Numbered from the stretch's first letter, positions 1 to 8,637 are shown. The stretch: DNA of 64,000 bases from an uncultured Porphyromonadaceae bacterium (GCA_947176605.1 CAMWRH010000002.1:1-64000); one strand, 5' to 3'. A program made the numbers and translations. The notes: generated by a model not told the origin, from the sequence alone.

Positions 1-2
1 GC

Positions 3-92
3 ATCCGTACCCTCAAGGCCGACTCCAAGACGCGTCTGCGCCTTAACCTCGCTTCGGGCGGTGGAGCAGCCGTGAGGATTGCTAAAAAATAG
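3..92 (+). CDS. C-terminal fragment of an unidentified protein (possibly GH97-like)
   Basis: The window opens inside a plus-strand gene. The third frame reads 29 residues ending in LASGGGAAVRIAKK before a TAG stop at 90-92; the other two plus frames hit stops earlier. A short basic strand followed by a GGG-containing final beta strand resembles the end of the C-terminal beta-sandwich of GH97 alpha-glucosidases of the SusB type, but 29 residues cannot settle this. The gene is cut by the window edge. It is followed directly by TTAGG-type microrepeats. Confidence 0.45.
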   Translation: MRTLKADSKTRLRLNLASGGGAAVRIAKK

Positions 93-300
93 GCTTTAGG
101 TCTTAGGTCTTAGGCTTTAGGTCTTAGCTTGGGCTTTTGGGGCCGGGCTTCGCGATGCACTTCCCATCGCTAAAGCTCGGGCGCAGGACTACGAGGCACG
201 GGCTGACGCGGGGGAGCTGCGCAACTGGGCGGGCTTTAGGCTTTAGTATTGAACTGGGTTTTGGGGATTGTATATCAGGTATTCTGAAATTAGATATTAG
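92..300. repeat. TTAGG microrepeats with a 73-base dispersed repeat
   Basis: Bases 92-128 are short direct repeats built on CTTTAGG/CTTAGG. Bases 160-232 are a unit found again at 38227-38298: the first 40 bases match at 39 positions and most of the rest matches with one single-base indel. Inside the unit AAGCTC can pair with a downstream GAGCT. Another CTTTAGG pair follows at 233-245. I see no gene here. Confidence 0.7.
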
Positions 301-336
301 ATGTGCGTGACAGCCGGCGGCGGGGTGATGCCGCGG

Positions 337-735
337 TCAGGGAGCACCGAGTGTGGAAAGCAATTCCTCGTATCCCTGACGGAAATAATACCGCGCATAG
401 TCGCCGGGGCGTATCACTTCGCCGTTGGCAATCACGACATCCATATCGATTGGGACTCGTCCGAGTCTACGCGCTTCCGCATTGCGTCCGGCCATGACCT
501 CCCCGGCTTTCAGCATGGCCTGCAGGGTGTCGATATCGCCATCGAATTCTACGCTTGCCACAGCGTTGAGGTAATGCGGCTTATGAGCGGAAGGGCGCGA
601 TGATATGGCCGCCGACTCATAGGGAGTGCTGCAATAGGCGGCAGAGCATATTTCCGACAGGAAATCAATGGCATGGCGCAGATGCGCCTCGCGGTCGCCA
701 TCGTTGCTGCCGAGTCCGATATAGCAGTGTATCAT
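337..735 (-). CDS. folK: HPPK-like protein (2-amino-4-hydroxy-6-hydroxymethyldihydropteridine pyrophosphokinase)
   Basis: The 132-residue product starts with YIGLGSN (residues 5-11), the opening strand and loop typical of HPPK. It has a YES segment near residue 40 and a GRVPIDMDVVI segment near 92-102 that matches the RxxRxxDxD region holding the two Mg-binding aspartates. HPPK transfers pyrophosphate from ATP to 6-hydroxymethyl-dihydropterin in folate synthesis, in the cytoplasm. It is about 25-30 residues shorter than usual HPPK, and the arginine-rich loop is thin, so a diverged HPPK-like paralogue is possible. The start codon abuts GGAATTA microrepeats at 736, with no Shine-Dalgarno sequence. 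Confidence 0.75.
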   Translation of the reverse strand: MIHCYIGLGSNDGDREAHLRHAIDFLSEICSAAYCSTPYESAAISSRPSAHKPHYLNAVASVEFDGDIDTLQAMLKAGEVMAGRNAEARRLGRVPIDMDVVIANGEVIRPGDYARYYFRQGYEELLSTLGAP

Positions 736-888
736 AGGAATTAGGAGTTAGGAATGAGGAATTAGGAGTAGGGATGTCGGTAGGGTCGCGACCTGTCGCG
801 ACTGCCGAGGAGGGGATTTGGGAATCGGGATGTCGGTAGGGTTGCGACCTGTCGCGACTGCCGGCGGAGAGGATTTGGGAATCGGGAG
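736..888. repeat. GGAATTA microrepeats and two tandem copies of a REP-like unit
   Basis: Bases 736-772 are variants of GGAATTAGGAGT. Then two tandem copies of a unit of about 57 bases follow (about 773-829 and 830-888), each holding the hairpin core at 780-806 and 836-862: GTAGGG, then GTCGCGAC-CT-GTCGCGAC (the second copy has TTGCGAC), then TGCC. The same core occurs at 21662-21688 and 43208-43234. Confidence 0.75.
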
Positions 889-980
889 TTTTTGGGAATT
901 GAATCCGGCAGCCGGATCGAATTAAAGGTAAAGAATTGAGATTGAATCAAGAAGATAGAAAGAGTAGTGATTTGAAATGA

Positions 981-1020
981 GGAAGAGTGTGTTTGCGACA
1001 AACACACTCTTCCGTTTTTA
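981..1020. terminator. Stem-loop terminator downstream of the metallophosphoesterase gene
   Basis: GGAAGAGTGTGTTT at 981-994 pairs perfectly with AAACACACTCTTCC at 1000-1013 around a five-base loop. The T-run (GTTTTTATTT) follows on the plus strand, but the gene ending nearest is the minus-strand metallophosphoesterase at 1124, so the hairpin may act in both directions. Confidence 0.7.
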
Positions 1021-1123
1021 TTTCCAATCGGTTCATTCGCAGTGTTTTCCTGATAGCATAGGCATAATCCCGGTGAGAGTACGCCGGATTGCTGAATGTC
1101 ATGCCGTCTCCACATCGATGAGA

Positions 1124-2362
1124 TCACTTCTGCGGGATTTCCCCCTTGCGGAGAGTGAGGATGGTGATCTCGGGGGTAGCGCCGATACGGAACGGCATCC
1201 CTACCTCTCCTGCACCGATATTGACGTAGATCTGCAGCGTCTCACCCTTCGGGTTCTGCTTCTGATAGAGTCCGCCCCACTGCTCATAGCGCAGGGCCGA
1301 CGGACTCCATTTCCATGGGCCGAGACGGAAGATGGTCTGCATGGCATGGGTATGTCCGGCCAAAGAGAGGTCGATATTGCTGATGCCCGTCACCTCGCGG
1401 CGCCAGTGCTCGGGATTGTGGGTGAGGAGGATTTTGTAACGGTCGTCGTTGAGGTTGTAGACACTGTCGCGGCTTATCGGGTAGGCATCGACCAGATGTC
1501 CGTACTGGTAGAACGGGGGTTCGCCCCAGTTCTCCACCCCGATGAGCAGGATTGTATCGTTGCCGTGTATGATTTGCGTGCGTTCATTGTTGAGCATATG
1601 CCAGCCGATCTGGCGCTCCCAGTTTTTGAGCAACTGCAGGTTTTCGCGCTTATCGGCTTCAGAGGGCCAGTCGACGTAGTCGCCGTAGTCGTGATTGCCG
1701 AGAATTGAGTATACTCCATCGGGAGCCTTCAGTCTTGACAGAGCCTTCAGGAAAGGAGCGAGTTCGCTCGACTGACGGTTGACAATATCACCCGTAAAGA
1801 ATATGATATCCGGCTTCTGTGCATTGACCGAGTCAACGAGCGCCTCGATAAACGAAGTGTCATCGCCCCATGTGCCGGTATGGAGGTCGGAAATCTGAGC
1901 GATACGGTATCCCTCGAAAGCCTGCGGGAGTCGGGGACTGTAGACATCTACATCCACCACATCTATCTGGCGGCGAGTCACTGCCGCACCCCACCACATG
2001 GAAATGAAAATCAGGCAGGCTAATGGGAGACCGGCCCACATGCCGAGTTTCACGCCGCGTGACTTCCAAAGGCGTGGAATCTGCCCGATGAGGGATAGGA
2101 GGCAGAAGATAGTCTTGGGGATCAGCAGAGAGAGGTAACTGTAGATACCCCACATCTGAAACAGGATGCCGGAGTCGGAGTCGCGGCGCGGCATCAGCAG
2201 GCATACGGCGAGGAAGATCCAGCAAATTACGGCAAATATGCCGTAGATGCGGGCGGCCCACGGGCGGCGCGGGAAATTGCGCCGCAGGTCGCAGTAGATA
2301 TAGAGGTCGGTCGCTACGGAGAGGATGCAGAGCGACAGGGCCATGAGCAAAGGTATTCGCAT
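1124..2362 (-). CDS. Membrane-anchored calcineurin-like metallophosphoesterase
   Basis: The 412-residue protein has several hydrophobic segments in its first 130 residues (about 3-20, 38-57, 68-92, 108-126) followed by a metallophosphoesterase domain. The metal-binding motifs are in order: SDLH (158-161), GD (191-192), GNHD (222-225), THNPEHW near 313 and GHTH near 334-340. This layout matches the YkoQ/YaeI-type group of membrane phosphoesterases, some of which hydrolyse UDP-sugar-lipid or phospholipid substrates. The catalytic domain probably faces the periplasm, which is inference. Substrate is not visible from sequence. A terminator hairpin lies just downstream at 981-1020. The gene stands alone on the minus strand, 69 bases after the acyltransferase stop. 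Confidence 0.85.
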   Translation of the reverse strand: MRIPLLMALSLCILSVATDLYIYCDLRRNFPRRPWAARIYGIFAVICWIFLAVCLLMPRRDSDSGILFQMWGIYSYLSLLIPKTIFCLLSLIGQIPRLWKSRGVKLGMWAGLPLACLIFISMWWGAAVTRRQIDVVDVDVYSPRLPQAFEGYRIAQISDLHTGTWGDDTSFIEALVDSVNAQKPDIIFFTGDIVNRQSSELAPFLKALSRLKAPDGVYSILGNHDYGDYVDWPSEADKRENLQLLKNWERQIGWHMLNNERTQIIHGNDTILLIGVENWGEPPFYQYGHLVDAYPISRDSVYNLNDDRYKILLTHNPEHWRREVTGISNIDLSLAGHTHAMQTIFRLGPWKWSPSALRYEQWGGLYQKQNPKGETLQIYVNIGAGEVGMPFRIGATPEITILTLRKGEIPQK

Positions 2363-2431
2363 AAGAGAGTCTTTGGGTTAAGAATCAAGGATAAAGGAGA
2401 GGCGCTTTTCCCCTTCCCGGCGCTGAAGCTT

Positions 2432-3604
2432 TTATTCTATTCCGCCGAGGATGGTGCGGAGCTTGTTTTTGAGCGGATTGGCATACATGGTGAGCATCAT
2501 GGTCATCATGTAGTCGCGCTCCTCGGGAGTGATATCCGTGAGGTCTACCTTATCAAGCTGTGAGTTGAAATAGTCCAGCACTTCGGCTTTGCGCTCCGGA
2601 GTGTAGCAGGCGCTGAAGCGGTCGGTGTCGTGCAGCAGGTCGAATGCTATATAGTTGATGCGGAAGATCATATAGCTTCGGTGTATGGCCTGGTCGATAA
2701 TCTTCACCACATAGCGGGCAGCAGTGTTGGTATCCTTGAAATTTCCGATCTGGTCGAGCTTGGTGTTGATGCGCGGCGTGAGCTGGAAGTGTACCTTCCC
2801 CTTGAACTGCAGCAGTCCGGTCTCCATTGAGAAGAGGTCGTCGCGCTGCGACTTCCGGAAATTGGGATTGCGCCGGCGCAGCAGGAACTCGCGTGCTTTC
2901 AGATAGTCGTTGGGGTCATACTCATAGCTGATTGCCACCGGCATCAGGTTGATCTCCTTCAGCCGCTCCATGAAACTCCCCTGTCCGCCCAGCGCAAGCA
3001 TTTTGACGAGCGACTCCTGAGTGTGGTCGGAAGAATCCTTGGCGCGCCCTTCACGCTGCGCGATCCATACGGACTCCTTCTTTTCCAGCAGACAGTGATG
3101 TATATATGCCGACAGCTTTTTGGCTGCCACGAGTCCCTCGCGCAGCCCGGTGTTGCGCTTCACTATAAAACTCTTGTTGAGCCGCACCAGATCACTGATC
3201 CAGGGGAAAATCAGGAGATTGTCGCCTATGGCGACCTCGGAAGTGGGGAGGTCGCGTCGCAGGAAAGCCAGATTCAGGAAAGAGGCATCAAGCACTATGT
3301 CGCGGTGATTGGTGATAAACGTATAGTTCATCGCCTGATTGAGATGCTTTATACCGCCAAGGGAGATACCGGAGGTAGTGGTCTTGGCGAGCATCTCAAG
3401 GAAGGGGAACATCACCTGGTGCTGGAAGTCATATTTATTGTCGATTTTCAGAAGGTCCTCAATCAGAGCCGGAGTGTCTTCCGGGGGCATGGCATACTTC
3501 ACGGCGTGAAGGAAACCGGGTTCCTTCACGAGACGGGCCATCGTATCGTGAAACACAGAGTCGTCAAGCGGAGCGATATCTGAGAAATCTATGTCGGGAG
3601 TCAT
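2432..3604 (-). CDS. Glycerolipid acyltransferase (PlsC/PlsB superfamily)
   Basis: The 390-residue protein has an acyltransferase core with THNHRDIVLD-like block I (NHRDIVLD at 99-106) and a QREGRAKD block near 183-190, corresponding to the HX4D and EGTR motifs of glycerol-phosphate acyltransferases; note that the spacing here is H-x5-D if the second Asp is counted, so residue roles need checking. No clear transmembrane helix is present, so membrane contact is probably peripheral. Bacteroidales genomes carry a conserved protein of this type annotated as 1-acyl-sn-glycerol-3-phosphate acyltransferase. The likely role is acylation of a lysophospholipid or a related lipid. It stands alone with a possible promoter at 3679. 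Confidence 0.7.
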   Translation of the reverse strand: MTPDIDFSDIAPLDDSVFHDTMARLVKEPGFLHAVKYAMPPEDTPALIEDLLKIDNKYDFQHQVMFPFLEMLAKTTTSGISLGGIKHLNQAMNYTFITNHRDIVLDASFLNLAFLRRDLPTSEVAIGDNLLIFPWISDLVRLNKSFIVKRNTGLREGLVAAKKLSAYIHHCLLEKKESVWIAQREGRAKDSSDHTQESLVKMLALGGQGSFMERLKEINLMPVAISYEYDPNDYLKAREFLLRRRNPNFRKSQRDDLFSMETGLLQFKGKVHFQLTPRINTKLDQIGNFKDTNTAARYVVKIIDQAIHRSYMIFRINYIAFDLLHDTDRFSACYTPERKAEVLDYFNSQLDKVDLTDITPEERDYMMTMMLTMYANPLKNKLRTILGGIE

Positions 3605-3678
3605 GATATACTAAAGAATTTCGAGGTAAAAGAGCCACTTTGAGGGAAGTGGAAAAGGGGCTGCAGCCCATTATCCTG

Positions 3679-3686
3679 CAAATATA
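3679..3686 (-). promoter_or_regulatory. Possible -7 element for the acyltransferase gene
   Basis: The minus strand reads TATATTTG here, an exact match to the Bacteroidetes -7 consensus TAnnTTTG, about 75 bases before the start codon at 3604. A matching TTTG at -33 is not clear: the nearest is an ATTG at too short a spacing. Confidence 0.35.
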
Positions 3687-3767
3687 ACACTTTTGCACGG
3701 GCAATAGACTACGAGCAATTTAAGATGGGATGAAAAACTGTAAATAATTGTTAATCGCCATCGGCAT

Positions 3768-4997
3768 TCATATTGAAGAAGCGGTGTATCCGCGCCATTT
3801 CTCTATGAGTGCGGCCATATCGGGGGGGATAGGGGAATCGAAGTCCATCTGCTCTCCGGTGACGGGGTGCACGAATCCGAGCGTCTTGGCATGAAGTGCC
3901 TGACGGGGGCATATGGCGAAGCAATTGTCGATGAACTGCCGGTACTTTGCGAATGTAGTGCCTTTCAGTATCCGGTCGCCGCCGTAGCGTGCATCGTTGA
4001 AGAGCGGATGCCCGGTGTGCTGCATATGCACGCGGATCTGATGGGTGCGGCCGGTCTCAAGCACGCATTTCACCAGACTCACGTATCCGAAATCCTCAAG
4101 CACCTCGTAGTGTGTGACGGCATGTTTGCCGATTTCCGGATTGTCGAATACGGCCATCTGCAGTTTGTTGCGCGGATTGCGGGCTATGTTGCCGGTGATG
4201 GTGCCTTTTTTTTCGGGGAATCCTCCCCATACGAGGGCGCGGTATTCGCGATGAGTAGTCTTGTGGAAGAACTGCAGCCCGAGGTGAGTCTTTGCCTCGG
4301 GGGTCTTTGCCACCACGAGCAGACCGCTCGTATCCTTGTCGATGCGGTGCACCAGTCCCAGGCGCGGGTCGGATACGTCGTAGTCGGGATTATCCTTGAA
4401 GTGCCATGCCAGGGCGTTGACCAGAGTGCCGGTGTAATTGCCATGGCCGGGGTGTACCACGAGACCGGCCGGTTTGTTGACCACCAGTAGCGCATCATCC
4501 TCATACACAATGTCGAGGGGGATATCTTCGGGTATGATTTCAAGTTCGTAGCGCGGGCGATCCATCACGATGCTCACCACATCGCCGGCCTTGACCTTAT
4601 ATGATGATTTTACGGGGCGGCCATTGACCACGATGCAGTCGGCATCGGCTGCCTGCTGAATGCGGTTGCGCGAGGTCTTCTCCATTCGGGCCACGAGAAA
4701 CTTGTCGACACGGAGCATCTTCTGCCCCTTGTCGGCCACAAAGCGGAAATGCTCAAACATCTCCTTACCGTCGGCAGTGACGAAGAGTGGCTCTGCCGGC
4801 ACATCGCCATCATCGGCGATATCATCGGCATCATCAGTGATGTCATCGGCATCTAAAGCGGCATCTGTCGGCAGGAGGTTATTCCCGTCGGCATCCGAAG
4901 CCGATACGGAGCCGGCCGCAGACCGGTCGGGATGGTCGTGCGTGTCGGGAAGCTGTCGCGGCTCCCCGGCCGGACCGGGTATGGGATTATCGTTCAT
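3768..4997 (-). CDS. rluD: RluD-family 23S rRNA pseudouridine synthase with acidic N-terminal extension
   Basis: This 409-residue protein is read from ATG at 4997 (MNDNPIPG); a longer open frame continues upstream but only as an out-of-frame overlap with the PASTA gene. An S4 RNA-binding domain lies at about 95-145 (LRVDKFLVARM). The synthase catalytic motif is HRIDKDTSG at 217-225 with the nucleophile Asp222, and RLGLVHRID precedes it. The family converts uridines to pseudouridine in helix 69 of 23S rRNA (RluD) or related sites; substrate within the RluA family is inferred. About 90 residues precede the S4 domain and are rich in Asp (TDDADDIADDGD), more than the usual 326-residue RluD. It follows the PASTA gene by 130 bases and may share its transcript. 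Confidence 0.88.
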   Translation of the reverse strand: MNDNPIPGPAGEPRQLPDTHDHPDRSAAGSVSASDADGNNLLPTDAALDADDITDDADDIADDGDVPAEPLFVTADGKEMFEHFRFVADKGQKMLRVDKFLVARMEKTSRNRIQQAADADCIVVNGRPVKSSYKVKAGDVVSIVMDRPRYELEIIPEDIPLDIVYEDDALLVVNKPAGLVVHPGHGNYTGTLVNALAWHFKDNPDYDVSDPRLGLVHRIDKDTSGLLVVAKTPEAKTHLGLQFFHKTTHREYRALVWGGFPEKKGTITGNIARNPRNKLQMAVFDNPEIGKHAVTHYEVLEDFGYVSLVKCVLETGRTHQIRVHMQHTGHPLFNDARYGGDRILKGTTFAKYRQFIDNCFAICPRQALHAKTLGFVHPVTGEQMDFDSPIPPDMAALIEKWRGYTASSI

Positions 4998-5127
4998 CTT
5001 AATTATCAGAATCGTGTGTGTGGAAGGGGAGCGGCGGGGGGATGACGGGCAGTCAGTCATGTTACACCGCAATAGCTTCCGCATCCGTCGTGTCGTGTCG
5101 CCGGTGAGGCGGGAGAAATCGGTCAGA

Positions 5128-5940
5128 TCAGAAGAACTCGATACTTTCCTCCTCCTCTTCCCTGTGAGATGATGAGGGTGCGGATTGAGAAGAGGGAGCC
5201 GAGGGCTCGGAAGGGGTAGCCGAAGAAGAAGAGGAGGAGGAATAATCCTGTCCGCCGTCATTGTCGTAGTCGGCATCGTAGCCCCCTTCGTAAGCTCCGG
5301 AGCGGATATTGGCCAGCACCTCCTCGCCCATCAGCGAGTCAGTGATTTCAGCCAGACGGCCATCGTAGACCTGCATCACGATCTTGGCATTGACGGGCAC
5401 CTTCTGCATCTTCTTCACCGTAGTGCCGTTAGCCGTGATTTTGGCCACACACTCATTGTCGCCAAGCACACGCACCACCTTGATGTTCTTAAACCCAAGT
5501 TCCTGCAGTTTGGCCATTGCCGAGCGGTATGAGAAGCTGCGCAGGGCATCCTCCATAGGGTGATTGTCGTCGTCGATCACCACTTCCTTCGGATGCACGG
5601 CATTGATATAGAGGAAAATCTTCCGACCCGGCTTCACGATAGAGTTGGCTTTCGGAAACTGCTCTATCACGAATCCCGGCTTCACGTCATCCTTATAGAG
5701 CGAGTCGCGGATATCCACCTTAAAGCCGTGGTCGTGGAGCACCTCGATGGCCTGTGTATAGGTCATGTTCTCCACGCCGGGCACCTTGTCGCTCTGACCG
5801 TGCCGGGTGAAGAGGGCTATCGAGAAATAGATTATCCATATTCCTAAGGCAGCCACTGCCAGGATGATTACCAGATTCACTATTACCGGATGGCGAGCGG
5901 CAAAGTTGTGTTTGATTATCGGATTGGGTTTCTTCTTCAT
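5128..5940 (-). CDS. PASTA-domain membrane protein
   Basis: The product (270 residues from ATG at 5940; an alternative ATG is at 5967) has a basic cytoplasmic tail, one transmembrane helix at about 18-44, and then PASTA repeats starting with KVPGVENMTYTQAIEVLHDHGF at about 52 (quoted in part) and continuing to about residue 200. PASTA domains bind peptidoglycan or muropeptides in kinases and penicillin-binding proteins; here no kinase or transpeptidase domain is attached. The tail is rich in serine and ends in REEEEESIEFF, a low-complexity acidic end. Its position directly before an RluD-type synthase is seen in other Bacteroidetes. Function in envelope biology is inference. Confidence 0.8.
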   Translation of the reverse strand: MKKKPNPIIKHNFAARHPVIVNLVIILAVAALGIWIIYFSIALFTRHGQSDKVPGVENMTYTQAIEVLHDHGFKVDIRDSLYKDDVKPGFVIEQFPKANSIVKPGRKIFLYINAVHPKEVVIDDDNHPMEDALRSFSYRSAMAKLQELGFKNIKVVRVLGDNECVAKITANGTTVKKMQKVPVNAKIVMQVYDGRLAEITDSLMGEEVLANIRSGAYEGGYDADYDNDGGQDYSSSSSSSATPSEPSAPSSQSAPSSSHREEEEESIEFF

Positions 5941-5988
5941 ATGGATAGAGGGAAAGTTGAGATTCATGTTGGCGAGGGGAGGGGATGG

Positions 5989-7146
5989 TCAGCGTGAAGC
6001 CCTTCTGAAGAGATATATGCCGATGGCGAGATACACCACATTCGGGATCTCCATTGCCACGAAGGGGGTGGTCAGACCGTTGATTGCCAGCGAACTGGTG
6101 ACGGTAGAGAACAGTATGTAACTGAAACTCAACGCCAGACCGATGCCTATGTTGATACCCATTCCACCCTTCACCTTGCGCGAGCTGAGCGACATGCCGA
6201 TCAGCGTCAGGATAAAGGCGGCTGCAGTGGCGGCATACCGCTTCTCGCGTTCGATCTCGAAGGCCTTGATATTGGCCACACCGCGCATACGCTGCTTCTC
6301 GATATAGTCGGTGAGCTGCGGGGTGGTCAGGGTCTCCTGGTCGTTGGCTGCGATGAGGAAGTCCTTCGGCTCGATGGGTATCACGCTGTCGAGAGATGTG
6401 CCGATGGTCACCGTCTCCTTCATCCCGTCGAAATTACGGATCATGTAGTCGGTCAGGCGCCAGTGGTACTGGCGGGTAGAGTCATACTGTGCCAGCCGGG
6501 CCGTGAGGCGCGAGCGGATGGTCTTGTCGTCGAAGCGGTCCATCGAGAATCGGTAGGCCGTCTTGTTGGAGTTTTCAAACCTGTTGATATACACCACATT
6601 CCCCGGTGAGGCCATAAGCTGGATGTTGGTGCCTGACTCTACGCTCTTGTTGCGCACATACTTGTTGGTATACGCGATACGCGCCGTGTTGGTCGGGGGG
6701 ATGATGTAATTGCTCAGCGCGAAAGTGAGGGCTGCCAGCACGGCGGCCCCTATCATGTAGGGGCGCAGCAGACGCCGGTAGCTCACGCCACTTGCCAGAA
6801 TGGCTATGATTTCGGAATTGCCTGCAAGTTTGGAGGTGAAGAAAATCACCGAAATGAACACAAACAGCGGCGACAGCTGATTGGCGAAATAGGGGAGGAA
6901 GGAGGCGAAATAATCGAAGAGAGTCTCCTTCAGCGGGGCGGTGAGGAATGCATCGAGTTTCTCGGTGACATCAAACATCGCTATGACGGCCAGAAACAGG
7001 ATCGTGGCCATGAAGTAAGTGCCAAGAAACTGCCGGAGGATATAACGGTCGAGAATCGTAACCCTCCATATGCGGCGGCAGGCCCCCTTCATATGGCGGA
7101 AGGGGGAGAGCAGCATAGGGGGTATGTTGATTATTGACTTGCGCAT
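5989..7146 (-). CDS. LptF/LptG-family permease
   Basis: This 385-residue protein has the YjgP/YjgQ layout: three N-terminal membrane helices (about 38-60, 75-100, 120-140), a periplasmic beta-rich region at about 145-300, and three C-terminal helices ending in YLAIGIYLFRRASR. LptF and LptG form the inner-membrane ABC permease that extracts lipopolysaccharide and passes it to LptC and the periplasmic bridge. The first helix region contains DRYILRQFLGTYFMA, the usual family start. Sequence alone does not tell F from G. It lies 21 bases from the PASTA gene start region and 102 bases downstream of tgt, so a tgt-lpt-PASTA-rluD transcript is likely, an order common in Bacteroidales. Confidence 0.88.
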   Translation of the reverse strand: MRKSIINIPPMLLSPFRHMKGACRRIWRVTILDRYILRQFLGTYFMATILFLAVIAMFDVTEKLDAFLTAPLKETLFDYFASFLPYFANQLSPLFVFISVIFFTSKLAGNSEIIAILASGVSYRRLLRPYMIGAAVLAALTFALSNYIIPPTNTARIAYTNKYVRNKSVESGTNIQLMASPGNVVYINRFENSNKTAYRFSMDRFDDKTIRSRLTARLAQYDSTRQYHWRLTDYMIRNFDGMKETVTIGTSLDSVIPIEPKDFLIAANDQETLTTPQLTDYIEKQRMRGVANIKAFEIEREKRYAATAAAFILTLIGMSLSSRKVKGGMGINIGIGLALSFSYILFSTVTSSLAINGLTTPFVAMEIPNVVYLAIGIYLFRRASR

Positions 7147-7248
7147 ATCCTTGGGGATGGCGGGGTAGCGGGGGTGATGATGCAGGTTGAGCTTATGTCC
7201 GGATTGCAGTGAGGGAGAAGACTGTGGACGCGTATCCGGAGCAGGGTA

Positions 7249-8379
7249 TCAGAGGCGTCGGGTCACGGCCTCGACCATGGTCGGTTTCCACGTAGCGAAA
7301 TCGCCGGCGATGATGTGGCGTCGGGCCTCGCCCACGAGCCATAGGTAGAATGCCAGATTGTGGATTGAAGCTATCTGCATGGCCAGCAGTTCGTTGCTTA
7401 CGAAAAGATGGCGCACGTAGGCTTTCGAGTATACCTCATCCACGTAAGAGGCCCCCCCCTCGTCGAGCGGAGAGAAATCATCGGCCCATTTCTTGTTGCG
7501 CATGTTCATTATTCCGTTGCGGGTGAAGAGCATCCCGTTGCGGCCGTTGCGCGTGGGCATCACGCAGTCCATCATGTCGACACCGCGGTCGATGGCTTCA
7601 AGGATATTGGCGGGAGTGCCTACACCCATCAGATAGCGTGGTTTATCGGCGGGGAGGATATCATTGACCACCTCGATCATCTCATACATCTTCTCCGTAG
7701 GTTCGCCCACTGCCAGGCCGCCGATGGCGTTGCCGTCGGCACCGAAGTCGGCCACCGCCTTGGCCGCTTCGCGGCGCAGGTCGGGGTATACGCACCCCTG
7801 CACGATGGGGAAGTAAGCCTGCCGGTAACCGTAAAGACCTTCCGTGGCCTTATAGCGGTCCCATCCGCGTTTGAGCCATCGCATGGTCAGTCCGAGCGAC
7901 TTCTTGGCATAATCATAGTCCGACGTGCCGGGAGGGCACTCATCGAGGGCCATCATGATGTCGGCTCCGATGATGCGTTCGATGTCTACGACCCCTTCCG
8001 GTGTAAACAGATGTTTCGAGCCGTCGATATGGCTGCGGAAATAGGCGCCTTCCTCCTTTAGTTTGCGGTTGGCCGAAAGGGAGAACACCTGAAAGCCGCC
8101 TGAGTCGGTAAGTATCGGGCGGTCCCAGCCGTTGAACTTATGCAGACCTCCCGCCCGGCGCAGGATGTCGAGACCCGGACGCAGGTAGAGGTGATATGTA
8201 TTGCCGAGAATGATCTTGGCGTCGATGTCATCGCGGAGTTCACGGAAGTGCACACCCTTCACACTGCCCACCGTTCCGACGGGCATAAAAATAGGAGTCG
8301 GCACCATGCCGTGATCCGTAGAAATCATGCCGGCGCGGGCATTCGTGCCCGGAGCCGTAGCTTCAACTTTGAAATCCAT
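7249..8379 (-). CDS. tgt: tRNA-guanine transglycosylase
   Basis: The 376-residue enzyme swaps guanine 34 of GUN-anticodon tRNAs for preQ1 in queuosine synthesis. The active-site motifs are present: TDSGGFQVFS at 91-100 with Asp92, GGLAVGE near 220-226, and DMMDCVMPTRNGRNG at 268-282 with the nucleophile Asp271. The C-terminal zinc site is altered: where typical enzymes have CxCxxC, residues 308-316 read EGGASYVDE with no cysteine, although the following SKAYVRHLF and the IHN histidine (340) are kept. A TAATTTTG -7-like element sits only five bases before the ATG, so the transcript could be almost leaderless. Downstream lies the LptF/G gene. Confidence 0.95.
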   Translation of the reverse strand: MDFKVEATAPGTNARAGMISTDHGMVPTPIFMPVGTVGSVKGVHFRELRDDIDAKIILGNTYHLYLRPGLDILRRAGGLHKFNGWDRPILTDSGGFQVFSLSANRKLKEEGAYFRSHIDGSKHLFTPEGVVDIERIIGADIMMALDECPPGTSDYDYAKKSLGLTMRWLKRGWDRYKATEGLYGYRQAYFPIVQGCVYPDLRREAAKAVADFGADGNAIGGLAVGEPTEKMYEMIEVVNDILPADKPRYLMGVGTPANILEAIDRGVDMMDCVMPTRNGRNGMLFTRNGIMNMRNKKWADDFSPLDEGGASYVDEVYSKAYVRHLFVSNELLAMQIASIHNLAFYLWLVGEARRHIIAGDFATWKPTMVEAVTRRL

Positions 8380-8383
8380 ACTG

Positions 8384-8391
8384 CAAAATTA
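8384..8391 (-). promoter_or_regulatory. Possible -7 element immediately before tgt
   Basis: The minus strand reads TAATTTTG, matching TAnnTTTG, with its last base five bases before the tgt ATG at 8379. No good TTTG is found 19-21 bases upstream. If used, it would give a leaderless or nearly leaderless mRNA. Confidence 0.3.
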
Positions 8392-8424
8392 GCAAAAAAA
8401 AGCGATATAGCGCCCGCTTGCCCT

Positions 8425-8637
8425 CTATACCATGCTAAAAATTGCAATATGTCCGCTCGGGTCGCTCCCGCGCCCCCTGCCAGAGTTGCCGGGCAGCGGG
8501 ATTACCGTATATCCTGCCGATAAACCCGAATCCTCCAGCCATTCATGATGCAGAATCTTGGTGGTCACGGAAGTTTTGCCCGACCCGTTGGGTCCGGCAA
8601 TTACGATCAGAACAGGGCGATGATTATTTTCCGTCAT
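8425..8637 (-). pseudogene. Truncated zeta-toxin-like P-loop kinase
   Basis: The frame begins with a full start of a zeta-type kinase: VLIVIAGPNGSGKTSVTTKI (residues 9-28), with Walker A GPNGSGKT and the following HHEWLED, but breaks off after about 35 residues into an unrelated GS-rich tail and stops at residue 70. Intact zeta-like proteins of this group run to about 180-200 residues and carry the DxR and ExVLS region needed for substrate binding; none of that remains before tgt starts 46 bases later. It overlaps the upstream 79-residue gene by 14 bases, as in a coupled two-gene unit. Most likely a deletion remnant. Confidence 0.7.

Noticed and set aside
762..1127. 121-codon open frame in repeat DNA on the minus strand
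   Set aside because: It runs through the terminator hairpin and the REP-like repeats; no domain.
4998..5276. N-terminal extension of the pseudouridine synthase frame
   Set aside because: It overlaps the PASTA protein gene in another frame and is a Pro/Leu-rich nonsense translation; ATG 4997 gives a sensible start.
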